In this document: one piece after another, positions 1-7,655 of the stretch
Layout of the letters: every line of letters begins with the position of its first letter
Position numbering within the stretch: the first letter of the stretch is position 1
Virus record (IMG/VR): IMGVR_UViG_3300044638_000961
Location: 1 to 31,100 of that record
Origin: a virus
Reading direction: 5' to 3' (one strand)
DNA: 31,100 nt
Program-made: the position numbers and the translations under genes
Notes under the pieces: model-generated
The model's database searches: none
Told to the model about the DNA's origin: nothing
Seen by the model: only the letters and a program-made list of their open reading frames with translations

Positions 1-37
1 ATAGTTCGCACACCGTCGCATTTCAAACCTTTTCGGG

Positions 38-49
38 TAGGCTTGCGTT
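38..49 (+). promoter_or_regulatory. -10 box for leaderless start of the packaging operon
   Basis: TAGGCT (38-43) lies 6 nt before the ATG at 50, so transcription would start at or next to the A of the start codon. No purine-rich ribosome site precedes the ATG, which supports a leaderless message. No good -35 hexamer is visible at 16-19 nt spacing. The same box and spacing recur before the genes at 6480, 9292 (TAGAAT) and 19671 (TAGAAT). Confidence 0.55.
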
Positions 50-508
50 ATGCCTAACCCACCGAAGCCGGCCGAGCTAAAGCGACAACTCGGCAACCCA
101 GGGCGCAGACCTATCGCAACACCCGCCGCCTATGTCGATGGCGGATACGTCGAACCACTACGCCCGCTGGAATTTGCCGGTATGCAACTATGGGATTCCG
201 CCATGACTACCGGCCAAAGCTGGATCGCGCGAAACTCCGACACGCAACTTCTGCTAATGACTTGCGAACAGATGGACAGACGCACCGACCTAATTAGCAA
301 GATTCACGAAACGGGCGAGTGGCGTTTATACCGCGCACTCCACGACCTAGAGAAAATGATTAGTTCGAACCTAGCCCTACTAGGCTTTACGCCTACGGAC
401 AGAACCAGGCTAGGACTTGCCGAAGTCAAAACCGCAAGCAAGCTGGAAGAACTAATGGCACGAAAGGAACAACGTGTGGCCCCCGAAATGGCTAACTCAG
501 GTTCCTAA
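50..508 (+). CDS. terS: terminase small subunit (P27/Terminase_4-like)
   Basis: A 152-residue protein with the N-terminal pattern of P27-type small terminases (PKPAELKRQLGNPGRRP at residues 6-21) and the family-like C-terminal segment LLGFTPTDRTRLG near 113-125. Small terminases bind the packaging site on the phage DNA and hand it to the large subunit. The gene sits directly before and overlaps terL by 35 nt, the standard order, with a GTG start for terL inside its 3' end. The ATG at 50 lacks a Shine-Dalgarno site but follows a well-placed TAGGCT box, so it is probably read from a leaderless mRNA. The family call rests on sequence pattern and position. Confidence 0.88.
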   Translation: MPNPPKPAELKRQLGNPGRRPIATPAAYVDGGYVEPLRPLEFAGMQLWDSAMTTGQSWIARNSDTQLLLMTCEQMDRRTDLISKIHETGEWRLYRALHDLEKMISSNLALLGFTPTDRTRLGLAEVKTASKLEELMARKEQRVAPEMANSGS

Positions 509-1976
509 CGAAGACCTACTCAACGGCGACGGGGAAGTAGTAATCGACTTTGCCGAAGCCTTCGGGATTATCACTAAGGACTCGATTGCCGGTCGTGCAG
601 GGTCGCCGCTAGTTTTGCGAGAGTGGCAAAAGGAACTAATCCGCCACGTCTTCGCTGGCGACGACACCGGTTATCGGCACCGTGTTTCGCTTATCGGTAT
701 GCCACGCAAAAACGGCAAGTCGGCAATCGGATCGGTGTTCGGTCTTTACTCGCTAATACTTGGAGCCAGGGGCGCGGAAGTTTATTCGGTAGCCGCCGAA
801 AAGGAACAGGCTCGAATCGTATTTGCCGACGCTAAGCGAATGATTGAAGCGTCGCCAGAACTAAGTGCGATCACCAAGCTTTACCGCGACGCAATTGAAC
901 TACCAAAAGCCGGTTCCGTCTATCGCGTTCTATCCGCGGAAGCCTATTCCAAAGAAGGTCTAAACCCTTCGGCAACTATCTTCGACGAGCTACACGCACA
1001 ACCGACACGCGAACTATTCGACGTAATGTCGCAAGCCCAGGGTTCGCGCGGACGGCTTTCGACGCTTATCGCCATTAGCACCGCGGGCGTGAAGACCGGC
1101 GCAGATGGCAAGGACTCAATCTGCTACACCCTTTACCAATACGGCCAGAAGATAGCCCGTAAGGAAGTAGAAGACCCAACGTTCTTTATGGCCTGGTGGG
1201 AAGCCGACGCAGAAGCCGACCACCGCTTGCCTTCAACCTGGGAAGTTTCTAACCCAGGCTTCGGGGACATTTGTTCGGCAGAAGACTTTGAATCAGTAGT
1301 TAGACGAACCGAGGAACCGGAATTTAGAACCAAGCGATGTAACCAATGGGTCAGTTCCCAAATTAGCTGGCTACCTACGGGGACGTGGGACGCTTGCGCT
1401 GGCGAAACGGAAGTAGGGGATAAGGACTACATTCTGGGGCTTGACGGGTCGTTCAACGGCGACGCTACGGTTGTAACCTTTACGACGATCGAGGACATTC
1501 CGCAAATTGGAATCGTTGGAGCCTGGGAAAAGGACACAACAATACATGACGATACTTGGCGCGTAGACGTGCTGCAAGTCGAAGAAACAATTAGGCAGTT
1601 CGTAAAAGCCCACCCGAACATAAAGGAAATCGCTTGCGACCCTTATCGCTGGACGCGAACCATGCAGGTTCTACAAGACGAGGGCTATCCGGTGGTGGAG
1701 TTCAATTCCACAAACGCCCGTCGTATGGTTCCAGCTTGCGCGAAGTTCTATGACGCGGTCGTCGATAAGAAGGTTATTCACGATGGCAACCCGCTTCTAG
1801 CCCGTCACATTTCTAACGCCGTAGTAAAGGTGGACAACTTAGGCCCGCGAATTGTGAAGGAAAACAGGGCTTCCCAAAGACGTATCGACGCAGCCGTAGC
1901 CGCCGTGCTATCCTTCGACCGTGCAACGGTGGGTAGAATAGAAGACGAGCCTTTGGTTCCACAATTCTTCGTTTAG
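474..1976 (+). CDS. terL: terminase large subunit (Terminase_1 family)
   Basis: A 500-residue packaging motor with both expected domains. The ATPase domain has a Walker A motif GMPRKNGKS at about 75-83 and a Walker B motif ATIFDELHA at about 167-175. The nuclease domain carries acidic residues in ILGLDGSFNGD (D324), IACDPYRW (D389) and RRIDAAVAAV (D472), which fit an RNase H-like metal site. It cuts and translocates DNA into the prohead through the portal encoded next. The start is GTG at 474, chosen because AAAGGA lies just upstream and the frame opens into the protein at once. Length is normal for the family. Confidence 0.95.
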   Translation: MWPPKWLTQVPNEDLLNGDGEVVIDFAEAFGIITKDSIAGRAGSPLVLREWQKELIRHVFAGDDTGYRHRVSLIGMPRKNGKSAIGSVFGLYSLILGARGAEVYSVAAEKEQARIVFADAKRMIEASPELSAITKLYRDAIELPKAGSVYRVLSAEAYSKEGLNPSATIFDELHAQPTRELFDVMSQAQGSRGRLSTLIAISTAGVKTGADGKDSICYTLYQYGQKIARKEVEDPTFFMAWWEADAEADHRLPSTWEVSNPGFGDICSAEDFESVVRRTEEPEFRTKRCNQWVSSQISWLPTGTWDACAGETEVGDKDYILGLDGSFNGDATVVTFTTIEDIPQIGIVGAWEKDTTIHDDTWRVDVLQVEETIRQFVKAHPNIKEIACDPYRWTRTMQVLQDEGYPVVEFNSTNARRMVPACAKFYDAVVDKKVIHDGNPLLARHISNAVVKVDNLGPRIVKENRASQRRIDAAVAAVLSFDRATVGRIEDEPLVPQFFV

Positions 1977-1983
1977 GGCGGAC

Positions 1984-3345
1984 ATGGCAAGTTTTATCGA
2001 CAGACTGCTAAACAGGCGGTCAATTAGTTTCCAAACCATTTGGGGTTCGGGCGAAGATGTAGTTCTCGGAACTCAGTCCGGAACCTATGTAACCCCAGAT
2101 ACCGTCTTCAAGGTAAACGCAATTTACTCCGCGGTTTCTTTGATCGCAGACACAATCTCAACCCTGCCACTAGACGCTTACATTCGTATCGACGGCGAGC
2201 GCCGTCCGTTCCGCCCACGTCCAGCCTGGGTCACTAAGCCAGACGTAGACCTAGTAAGCAAAGAGCCGTTCTATAACGCCGTGCTTGTTTCTATGCTTCT
2301 CGACGGTAACGCTTTCGTTCGCGTCTACCGCGACGGACAAGGCAAGCCCCTAAACCTAGTGGTGCTAAACCCTACCGATGTAGAGGTCGTTCGCAACGGA
2401 ATCGGTCGCGTAATGTATCGCGTCCAATCTCATGACGAACTTCTATCGTCCGAGCAGGTTCTCCACATTATCGACGTGCTAAAGCCAGGACAGATTCGCG
2501 GTGTATCGCGCGTGGAAGCACTAAAGGAAAACTTCGGTTTGGCGATCGCGCTAGAGTCCTTCGCCGCTCGCTACTTCGGCCAGGGCGTAACTATGGCCGG
2601 CCACATTGAGTTTCCAGGCAACCTATCGCCAGAACAAGCGAAAGACCTATCGGACGCGTTTTCTAGTCGCCACGGCGGTTTTAGGAAGTCGAGCAAGGTT
2701 GGCGTTCTATCCGGCGGTGCAAAGTTTGTCAGCGATCAGGTAGACAATAACGCTGCGCAATTCATCGACTCTCGCCGTATGGCAGTCGAAGACGTAGCCC
2801 GTGCCTTCAACATTCCACCGCACCTACTTGGCCTACCTGGAACCAACACCTATTCGTCGGTCGAACAGAACAACATCGCCTATACGCAAATGACGCTTCG
2901 CCCATTGGTGCAGAAGCTCGAAGGTGCGTTCTCGACTTTGCTATCTGCGGAGCCAGGTGGCGAAAACGCCTTTATTCGTTTCAGCATGGACGGGCTATTG
3001 CGCGGTGATTCCAACTCCCGCTTCTCGGCTTACTCAAACGGCTTGCAGTCTGGTTGGCTAACCGTAAACGATGTTCGCCGCCTAGAAGACCTACCGCCGG
3101 TCGAAGCTGGCGACATCGCTCGCGTTCCGCTATCAAACATCGCAATTACCGACGCGGGTATCGTCGCGGAAGATAAGAAGGTTCTAATGGCGAACCGCCT
3201 AGTTACCGCAGGTTACGATCCGAAGGAAGTCCTAGCAGCCCTAGACCTACCTGCAATCAAGCACACCGGCGTTCCGAGCGTAATGCTTCAAGGCGTGGCG
3301 CAGATAGACCCAGAAGACCCGCAGGGCGTATACGAGGCTAACTAA
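1984..3345 (+). CDS. portal protein (HK97 type)
   Basis: A 453-residue phage portal of the HK97 family, forming the dodecameric channel at one capsid vertex and the docking site for the terminase and the connector. Recognisable blocks are the N-terminal VFKVNAIYSAVSLIADTIS with the following LPLDAY, and the central DVARAFNIPPHLLGLPG with SSVEQNNIAY, near residues 270-300, which is the portal family core. It starts 7 nt after the terL stop and its TAATGA junction overlaps the next gene. Length and position are both standard. Confidence 0.93.
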   Translation: MASFIDRLLNRRSISFQTIWGSGEDVVLGTQSGTYVTPDTVFKVNAIYSAVSLIADTISTLPLDAYIRIDGERRPFRPRPAWVTKPDVDLVSKEPFYNAVLVSMLLDGNAFVRVYRDGQGKPLNLVVLNPTDVEVVRNGIGRVMYRVQSHDELLSSEQVLHIIDVLKPGQIRGVSRVEALKENFGLAIALESFAARYFGQGVTMAGHIEFPGNLSPEQAKDLSDAFSSRHGGFRKSSKVGVLSGGAKFVSDQVDNNAAQFIDSRRMAVEDVARAFNIPPHLLGLPGTNTYSSVEQNNIAYTQMTLRPLVQKLEGAFSTLLSAEPGGENAFIRFSMDGLLRGDSNSRFSAYSNGLQSGWLTVNDVRRLEDLPPVEAGDIARVPLSNIAITDAGIVAEDKKVLMANRLVTAGYDPKEVLAALDLPAIKHTGVPSVMLQGVAQIDPEDPQGVYEAN

Positions 3346-3602
3346 TGATTACCACAGGCCAAATCTCGGTAACAACTACACGGCAAGTTCTGGACGGGAC
3401 ATCGTTCAACCCTTACCGGCTAATCCTTCACAATTCTGGAAGTAATGCCGTCTATCTTGGGAATGAAACCGTGACCGAAAACAATGGATTCAATCTTCAT
3501 GCGAATAGCACTTTGACCCTTGAATTACCACCCCTAACCACGCTCTACGCGATAACCGGTTCTGGAACTCATGAAGTTTCTTGGATAAGGATTGATCAGT
3601 AA
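3345..3602 (+). CDS. small beta-rich protein between portal and protease
   Basis: An 85-residue protein with a run of short alternating hydrophobic strands (ISVTT, YRLILHN, AVYLGN, LTLELPP, TLYAIT, HEVSWIRI) and no cysteine, signal peptide or membrane segment. The pattern (FNPYRLILHNSGSNAVYLGNETVT and a closing VSW) resembles small beta-sandwich proteins seen beside phage portal or capsid genes, possibly a decoration or head-fibre piece. I do not know the function. Its DNA is visibly richer in A+T and less CTA-rich than portal and protease, so it may have been acquired separately. It overlaps both neighbours at ATG/stop junctions, so it is co-translated with the head operon. Confidence 0.8.
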   Translation: MITTGQISVTTTRQVLDGTSFNPYRLILHNSGSNAVYLGNETVTENNGFNLHANSTLTLELPPLTTLYAITGSGTHEVSWIRIDQ

Positions 3603-4897
3603 TGCCGTATTTTATTTGGGACGAATCGCCAGAGTGTTCGGGTTGGGCCGTAGTCAAAGAAGACGGCGAACAAATGTCTTGCCACTCTAGCAAGCAAGAA
3701 GCCATCGACGCTATGGTCGGCGTATCGGCTGCCGAAGGTATCGAACCAGGCGGAACCTACAACGACGACGAAGACGAAGAAGAAATCGAAATCGAACAAA
3801 CCGAACTTAGAGAAGTAAACCTAACCCCACCGGCCTACATGAGAGCCGCAGCCCGCCAGGGTTTGCGTTACTACGAAGAAGGTAAAGCTGGCGATGGAGT
3901 GGTGGACGCAACTATCCGCGAAGCTCGCGCGATGGCAGAAGGAAATGTCACGGCAGATAAGTGGGTTCGGATTCGGGCTTGGATTAGCCGTCACCTTGTT
4001 GATCTGGATTCGCCCGCCGCTAGACCTGATTCCCCTGATTATCCTAGTCCTGGCGTAGTCGCTCATTTGCTTTGGGGTTCGGGGCCGTCTAAGGCTGCTG
4101 CTCGCCGTGCTTTGGCTTATGCCGAGGGCGTGGTTAGTAGAATGGAAGAAGAAAACGAAGGCCGAGCGAAAGGCGAAGCATTGTCAAAGATTGAAACTCG
4201 CGTATTTACTAACGAGTTTGAAGTGCGCGAAGACGGCGACGGAATGACCCTAACCGGTTACGCCGCTAGATTCAACGAGCCAAGCGAACCGCTACCGTTT
4301 ATCGAGCGTATTAAGCCAGGCGCGTTCAAGCGATCCATCAACTCACGCAACGACATAAAGCTTCTATGGAACCACAATACCGACATGGTTCTAGGCTCAA
4401 CCCGTGCGGGAACCCTAACCCTAAAGGAAGACGAAATCGGCTTGCGCGTTGTGGCTTCACTTCCAGACACAAGCTACGGACGTGACGCAAAGGTATCTAT
4501 TCAGCGCGGCGACGTAACAGGTTTCAGCTTTGGATTCACCGTTCCAGCGGGCGGAGATTCCTGGTCGAGCGACGGAACCGAGCGAACCCTAAAGTCGGTT
4601 CGCCTAATGGAAGTTTCTACCGGTGTAGCGTTCCCTGCCTATCCAAGCACTAACGGAACCGCCCAGGTTCGCGGACTAGACAAGGTAGCCGAAAGAAACA
4701 ACATCGACGCAGACGCACTAGCAGACGCGTTGCTAAAGATTGAAGACGGCCAGACCATCTCTAAGGACGAAGCCGAAATGGTTTCGCGTGTAATCAGCGA
4801 CCTAGCGCCTTCGGAAGAAGTCGAGCAGAACCAGGGCGACTTGGGTATGCTTGCCTTGAAAAAGAAGAAGCTCGAACTACTAATCAAAGGAATCTAA
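3602..4897 (+). CDS. prohead protease with extra N-terminal domains
   Basis: A 431-residue protein, roughly twice the size of a plain HK97 gp4-type protease. The C-terminal part (about 197-360) is the Prohead_protease (U35) domain with the likely catalytic His in LLWNHN (H258), Ser in GFSFGF (S309) and Glu in LMEVS (E337). In front are a short N-terminal module (1-45), an acidic linker rich in Asp and Glu (55-65), and a helical module (about 75-180) ending in YPSPGVVAHLLWGSG, a type also seen elsewhere in phage head proteins with unknown role. The protease trims the scaffolding segment of the capsid protein during maturation. DNA for residues about 120-180 uses GCT, TTG and CTG more than its surroundings. 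Confidence 0.9.
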   Translation: MPYFIWDESPECSGWAVVKEDGEQMSCHSSKQEAIDAMVGVSAAEGIEPGGTYNDDEDEEEIEIEQTELREVNLTPPAYMRAAARQGLRYYEEGKAGDGVVDATIREARAMAEGNVTADKWVRIRAWISRHLVDLDSPAARPDSPDYPSPGVVAHLLWGSGPSKAAARRALAYAEGVVSRMEEENEGRAKGEALSKIETRVFTNEFEVREDGDGMTLTGYAARFNEPSEPLPFIERIKPGAFKRSINSRNDIKLLWNHNTDMVLGSTRAGTLTLKEDEIGLRVVASLPDTSYGRDAKVSIQRGDVTGFSFGFTVPAGGDSWSSDGTERTLKSVRLMEVSTGVAFPAYPSTNGTAQVRGLDKVAERNNIDADALADALLKIEDGQTISKDEAEMVSRVISDLAPSEEVEQNQGDLGMLALKKKKLELLIKGI

Positions 4898-5073
4898 TGG
4901 CTACCAAAGACCAGATTAAGAAGGCAATCCTAGAGGTCGCGGGCAACCCGATCAGCGGTGCAATCGCAGACCTAGCAGACTCAATGGCCGACGCTGTTGT
5001 CGCCATTGACACTCCCGCCGTCGTTGGCGAGGTAAAAGAAGCGCGTGTAACCAAGCCGACCGAAATTCGATAG
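4897..5073 (+). CDS. small head-operon protein, unknown
   Basis: A 58-residue ORF beginning MATKDQIKKAILEVAGNP and ending KPTEIR. It starts on the ATG that overlaps the protease stop (TAATG) and ends 20 nt before the head terminator, so it is the last gene of the first head transcript. It has a predicted N-terminal helix and an Ala/Val/Asp-rich middle, with no recognised motif. Its place between protease and capsid could fit a small scaffold, assembly or decoration factor, but this is only from position. Codon use (CTA, GCA) matches its neighbours. Confidence 0.75.
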   Translation: MATKDQIKKAILEVAGNPISGAIADLADSMADAVVAIDTPAVVGEVKEARVTKPTEIR

Positions 5074-5092
5074 TCGCCAAGCTTACGCTTCT

Positions 5093-5134
5093 CCCCGCCG
5101 GTCTTCCCCTTTCACCGGCGGGGTTCTTCTTTTT
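5093..5134 (+). terminator. intrinsic terminator after the protease operon
   Basis: A perfect 9-bp GC-rich stem (CCCCGCCGG 5093-5101 with CCGGCGGGG 5115-5123), a 13-nt loop, then TTCTTCTTTTT. It ends the portal-protease transcript just before the capsid gene, which therefore appears to have its own promoter. Confidence 0.85.
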
Positions 5135-5151
5135 GCGGTATGCACTCATGC

Positions 5152-5157
5152 TATAAA
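5152..5157 (+). promoter_or_regulatory. possible -10 box of the capsid promoter
   Basis: TATAAA lies between the terminator and the capsid gene. A start near 5164 would give a leader of about 78 nt. No clear -35 hexamer is seen at the usual distance, so this is a weak call, but some promoter is expected here because a strong terminator stands directly upstream. Confidence 0.4.
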
Positions 5158-5191
5158 CTAGAACCAGGCGTGTGAGTTAGCTCTAGCCGTT

Positions 5192-5214
5192 TTAGTCTGC
5201 GTCAGCGCGACTAA
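5192..5214 (+). promoter_or_regulatory. hairpin in the capsid mRNA leader
   Basis: TTAGTC (5192-5197) pairs with GACTAA (5209-5214). The outer bases GTGA (5172-5175) can also pair with TCAC (5215-5218), giving a folded leader that ends shortly before the AGGAGAA ribosome site. It may stabilise the abundant capsid message or regulate it. The six-base arms are the same as those of the P2 stem in the tmRNA-like gene at 20505. Confidence 0.4.
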
Positions 5215-5241
5215 TCACTTACATTCAATTTAGGAGAAACA

Positions 5242-6405
5242 ATGTCAGAGTTCATCAAGGCTCAGCACGAACTCCGCGCAAACTTGACCATGCAAATTCG
5301 CGAGGTCATCGACTCGGCAGAGGCCGAGGGTCGCGGACTAGATTCTGAGGAATTGCAGAAGATCGACCGTATCGAGGCCGACATCCGCAAGGCCGACGAG
5401 TCTATCGAAGTAGCAACCCGCTCAGAGGAGCGCAAGGTTGAGGCTTCCGTAGCCGCTAAGGGATTCATCCCTTCGGTTTCCGAGGAGCGTTCCACCAGCG
5501 ACATCTTCCGCGCACTAGCAAACGGCGAAGCTCGTTCACACGAGTTCTCAAAGCGCGCTGCTCTAGTATCTTCAAGCAACACCGTTCCTAAGTCGTTCTA
5601 CGACCAGGTATTCGACGTTGCACGTCTAGCTGGCCCAATGCTAGAAACTTCGGAAGTTATCCAGACCACCACCGGCGACCAGCTAACCATCCCAACCATG
5701 ACTGCTTACTCGACTGCGGCTCTAACCGCCGAGGGTTCTGCAATCGCGGCAAGCGAGCCTACTTACGCGTCAATCACCTTGAACGCTTATAAATACGGTT
5801 TTCTCGCCCAGGCGTCGAACGAACTTGTTACCGACGCAGGTTTCGACCTAGCTTCGCACTTGGCTCGCCAGGCAGGTAACGCGATTGGTTTCGCTGTGAA
5901 CTCAGCTCTAACCACCGGAACCGGAACCGTCCAGCCACTAGGTATCTCAACCGCAGCGGGAACCGGTGTTACCGGTGGAACCGGTGTATCGGGTGCTTTC
6001 ACCGCCGACAACCTAATCGACCTTGCCTACTCGGTAAACGGTGCGGTTCGTCGTCTGCCTTCTGCCGCTTTCATGGCAAACGGTCAGTCAATCGGTGCTA
6101 TGCGCAAGCTAAAGGACACCGCTGGAAACTACCTATACCAGGTTGGTATCGGTTACCCAGACACCTTCGCTGGCTTCCGCGTAGTGGAGAACCCACACGT
6201 TGCAGCTATCGCAACCGGTGCTAAGTCCGTTCTGTTCGGTGACCTAGAGTCCTACAAGGTTCGCCTAGCAGGTGGAATCCAGGTAGCTTCTTCACAGGAC
6301 TACGCATTCAACACCGACCTAACCACCTGGCGTTTCTTGATCCGTCTAGACGGTAACCTAACCCACCAGGCACACATCACCAGCTTCAGGGGTGGAGCAA
6401 GCTAA
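5242..6405 (+). CDS. major capsid protein (HK97 fold)
   Basis: A 387-residue HK97-type coat protein (Phage_capsid, PF05065). Residues about 1-75 are highly charged and helical, the delta domain that acts as internal scaffold and is removed by the upstream protease. The shell domain follows, with the family-like segments SNTVPKSFYDQVFDVARLAGPM, TGDQLTIPTMTA and the P-loop/A-domain region to GNLTHQAHITSF. It has a strong Shine-Dalgarno (TAGGAGAAACA) before the ATG. It is set between two intrinsic terminators (5093 and 6422), so it is transcribed as a single-gene unit, fitting the high copy number required. Codons are the most strongly biased in the window. Confidence 0.95.
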   Translation: MSEFIKAQHELRANLTMQIREVIDSAEAEGRGLDSEELQKIDRIEADIRKADESIEVATRSEERKVEASVAAKGFIPSVSEERSTSDIFRALANGEARSHEFSKRAALVSSSNTVPKSFYDQVFDVARLAGPMLETSEVIQTTTGDQLTIPTMTAYSTAALTAEGSAIAASEPTYASITLNAYKYGFLAQASNELVTDAGFDLASHLARQAGNAIGFAVNSALTTGTGTVQPLGISTAAGTGVTGGTGVSGAFTADNLIDLAYSVNGAVRRLPSAAFMANGQSIGAMRKLKDTAGNYLYQVGIGYPDTFAGFRVVENPHVAAIATGAKSVLFGDLESYKVRLAGGIQVASSQDYAFNTDLTTWRFLIRLDGNLTHQAHITSFRGGAS

Positions 6406-6421
6406 ACCCTTGTAACTAACT

Positions 6422-6465
6422 GATAGGCCCCGCGTTGTAGGTTGCGCGGGGTCTATCTTTTTTTT
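6422..6465 (+). terminator. strong intrinsic terminator after capsid gene
   Basis: A 13-bp stem (GATAGGCCCCGCG 6422-6434 with CGCGGGGTCTATC 6445-6457, one G-T pair), a 10-nt loop, then eight T residues to 6465. It closes the capsid transcript and separates it from the sugar cassette. Confidence 0.93.
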
Positions 6466-6467
6466 GA

Positions 6468-6479
6468 TAGGCTTTCACC
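6468..6479 (+). promoter_or_regulatory. -10 box for leaderless start of the sugar cassette
   Basis: TAGGCT (6468-6473) directly follows the capsid terminator T-run and lies 6 nt before the ATG at 6480. There is no Shine-Dalgarno site. The box and spacing are identical to those before the small terminase gene. A conventional -35 is not evident. Confidence 0.55.
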
Positions 6480-7655
6480 ATGACAACCTACGGCGCAATT
6501 TCACTTGCAAGCAATTCCCCAGGCTCGCCTACGGGCTATGGAGTCCAGGGCCTACTATTAGCCGAACGCCTAAAGCGCGACGGCTACGACGTTGCCGCAC
6601 TATCGAACTTCGGGCTAGAAGGCAACATCTCTACGCTCGAAACCAAATACGGCCCGATCGCACACTATCCCCGTGGCTACACGCTCTATTCGGGCGACGT
6701 TTTGGAAACGCACCACAAGCACTTCTTAGCGGGACGCGAGATTCCAAACGCTATCCTTACGCTTTACGACGCTTGGGTTTACCTGGACGTGCCACAACTA
6801 GAAGACCTAAAGTTCTGGTCTTGGACACCGGTAGACCACTTATCCGTTCCGCCAAAGGTTGCGGCCTGGGCTAAGCGGCCCAATGTAAAAACTATTGCTA
6901 TGAGTCCTTTTGGGCAAAGACAGTTCCAAGCCATCGGCGTAGACTCGACCTACATTCCTCACGCGGTTGATACTTCGATCTACAAGCCGACCGACAACAT
7001 CGAAGGCTATTCGCTAAAGCAATACATGGGCGTAGGCGAAGACGACTTTATCGTCGGCATGGTGGCGGCTAATAAGGCAAACGGTTCGATTCACCGTAAG
7101 GCATACGCCGAGAATCTACTAGCCTTCGCGATGTTCCGACAGAAGCACCCGAACGCCTACCTATACATTCACGCCGAGCCGTCCAGGGTCTTCGGCGGTT
7201 TCCACCTAGCTACCCTTATGAAATCCGTAGGGCTACCAGAAGACGCGGTTTTATTCCCTGATCCGCACAAACTTCGCTATGGGTATTCGTCCGAGGAAAT
7301 GGCAGGGCTTTATTCCGCGATGGACGTTCTGCTACACGCGTCCTACGGCGAAGGCTTTGGCGTTCCGGCCATCGAAGCCCAGGCGGCGGGGACGCGAATT
7401 ATCGGTAGTAATTGGGCGGCAACCCCAGAGCTACTCGGGGAAGATTCCTGGTTGGTAGACGGGCAGCCATTCTGGGACGAAGCGCAGTCGTCATTCTTCC
7501 AGATTCCCCTAATACCTTCCCTAGTAACTGCCCTTGAACAGGCATACGAAGCCCCTAGAGGGGTTTCTACGGCAAGCGTAGACTTTGCTAAGCAATTCGA
7601 AATCGAAGCCGTGTATGAGCAGTATTGGAAGCCGTTTCTAGCCGAGAACCTATGA
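6480..7655 (+). CDS. GT4-type glycosyltransferase
   Basis: A 391-residue GT-B fold sugar transferase. The N-terminal half starts with a SNSPGSPTGYGVQGLLLAERL segment typical of the acceptor domain. The C-terminal half has LLHASYGEGFGVPAIEAQAAG, which contains the EX7E-type donor-binding motif of family GT4, followed by GSNWAATPELL. It would transfer a nucleotide-activated sugar to an unknown acceptor. It opens a three-gene cassette with the GT2 enzyme and an SDR epimerase, placed inside the structural genes between capsid and connector. That placement suggests decoration of the virion or of a host glycan, but the acceptor cannot be read from sequence. Translation starts at 6480 on a probably leaderless mRNA. 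Confidence 0.9.
   Translation: MTTYGAISLASNSPGSPTGYGVQGLLLAERLKRDGYDVAALSNFGLEGNISTLETKYGPIAHYPRGYTLYSGDVLETHHKHFLAGREIPNAILTLYDAWVYLDVPQLEDLKFWSWTPVDHLSVPPKVAAWAKRPNVKTIAMSPFGQRQFQAIGVDSTYIPHAVDTSIYKPTDNIEGYSLKQYMGVGEDDFIVGMVAANKANGSIHRKAYAENLLAFAMFRQKHPNAYLYIHAEPSRVFGGFHLATLMKSVGLPEDAVLFPDPHKLRYGYSSEEMAGLYSAMDVLLHASYGEGFGVPAIEAQAAGTRIIGSNWAATPELLGEDSWLVDGQPFWDEAQSSFFQIPLIPSLVTALEQAYEAPRGVSTASVDFAKQFEIEAVYEQYWKPFLAENL

Noticed and set aside
6464-6874. 136-residue ORF at the start of the GT4 gene
   Set aside because: It is rich in Arg and lies in another frame over the well-supported GT4 gene; no ribosome site.
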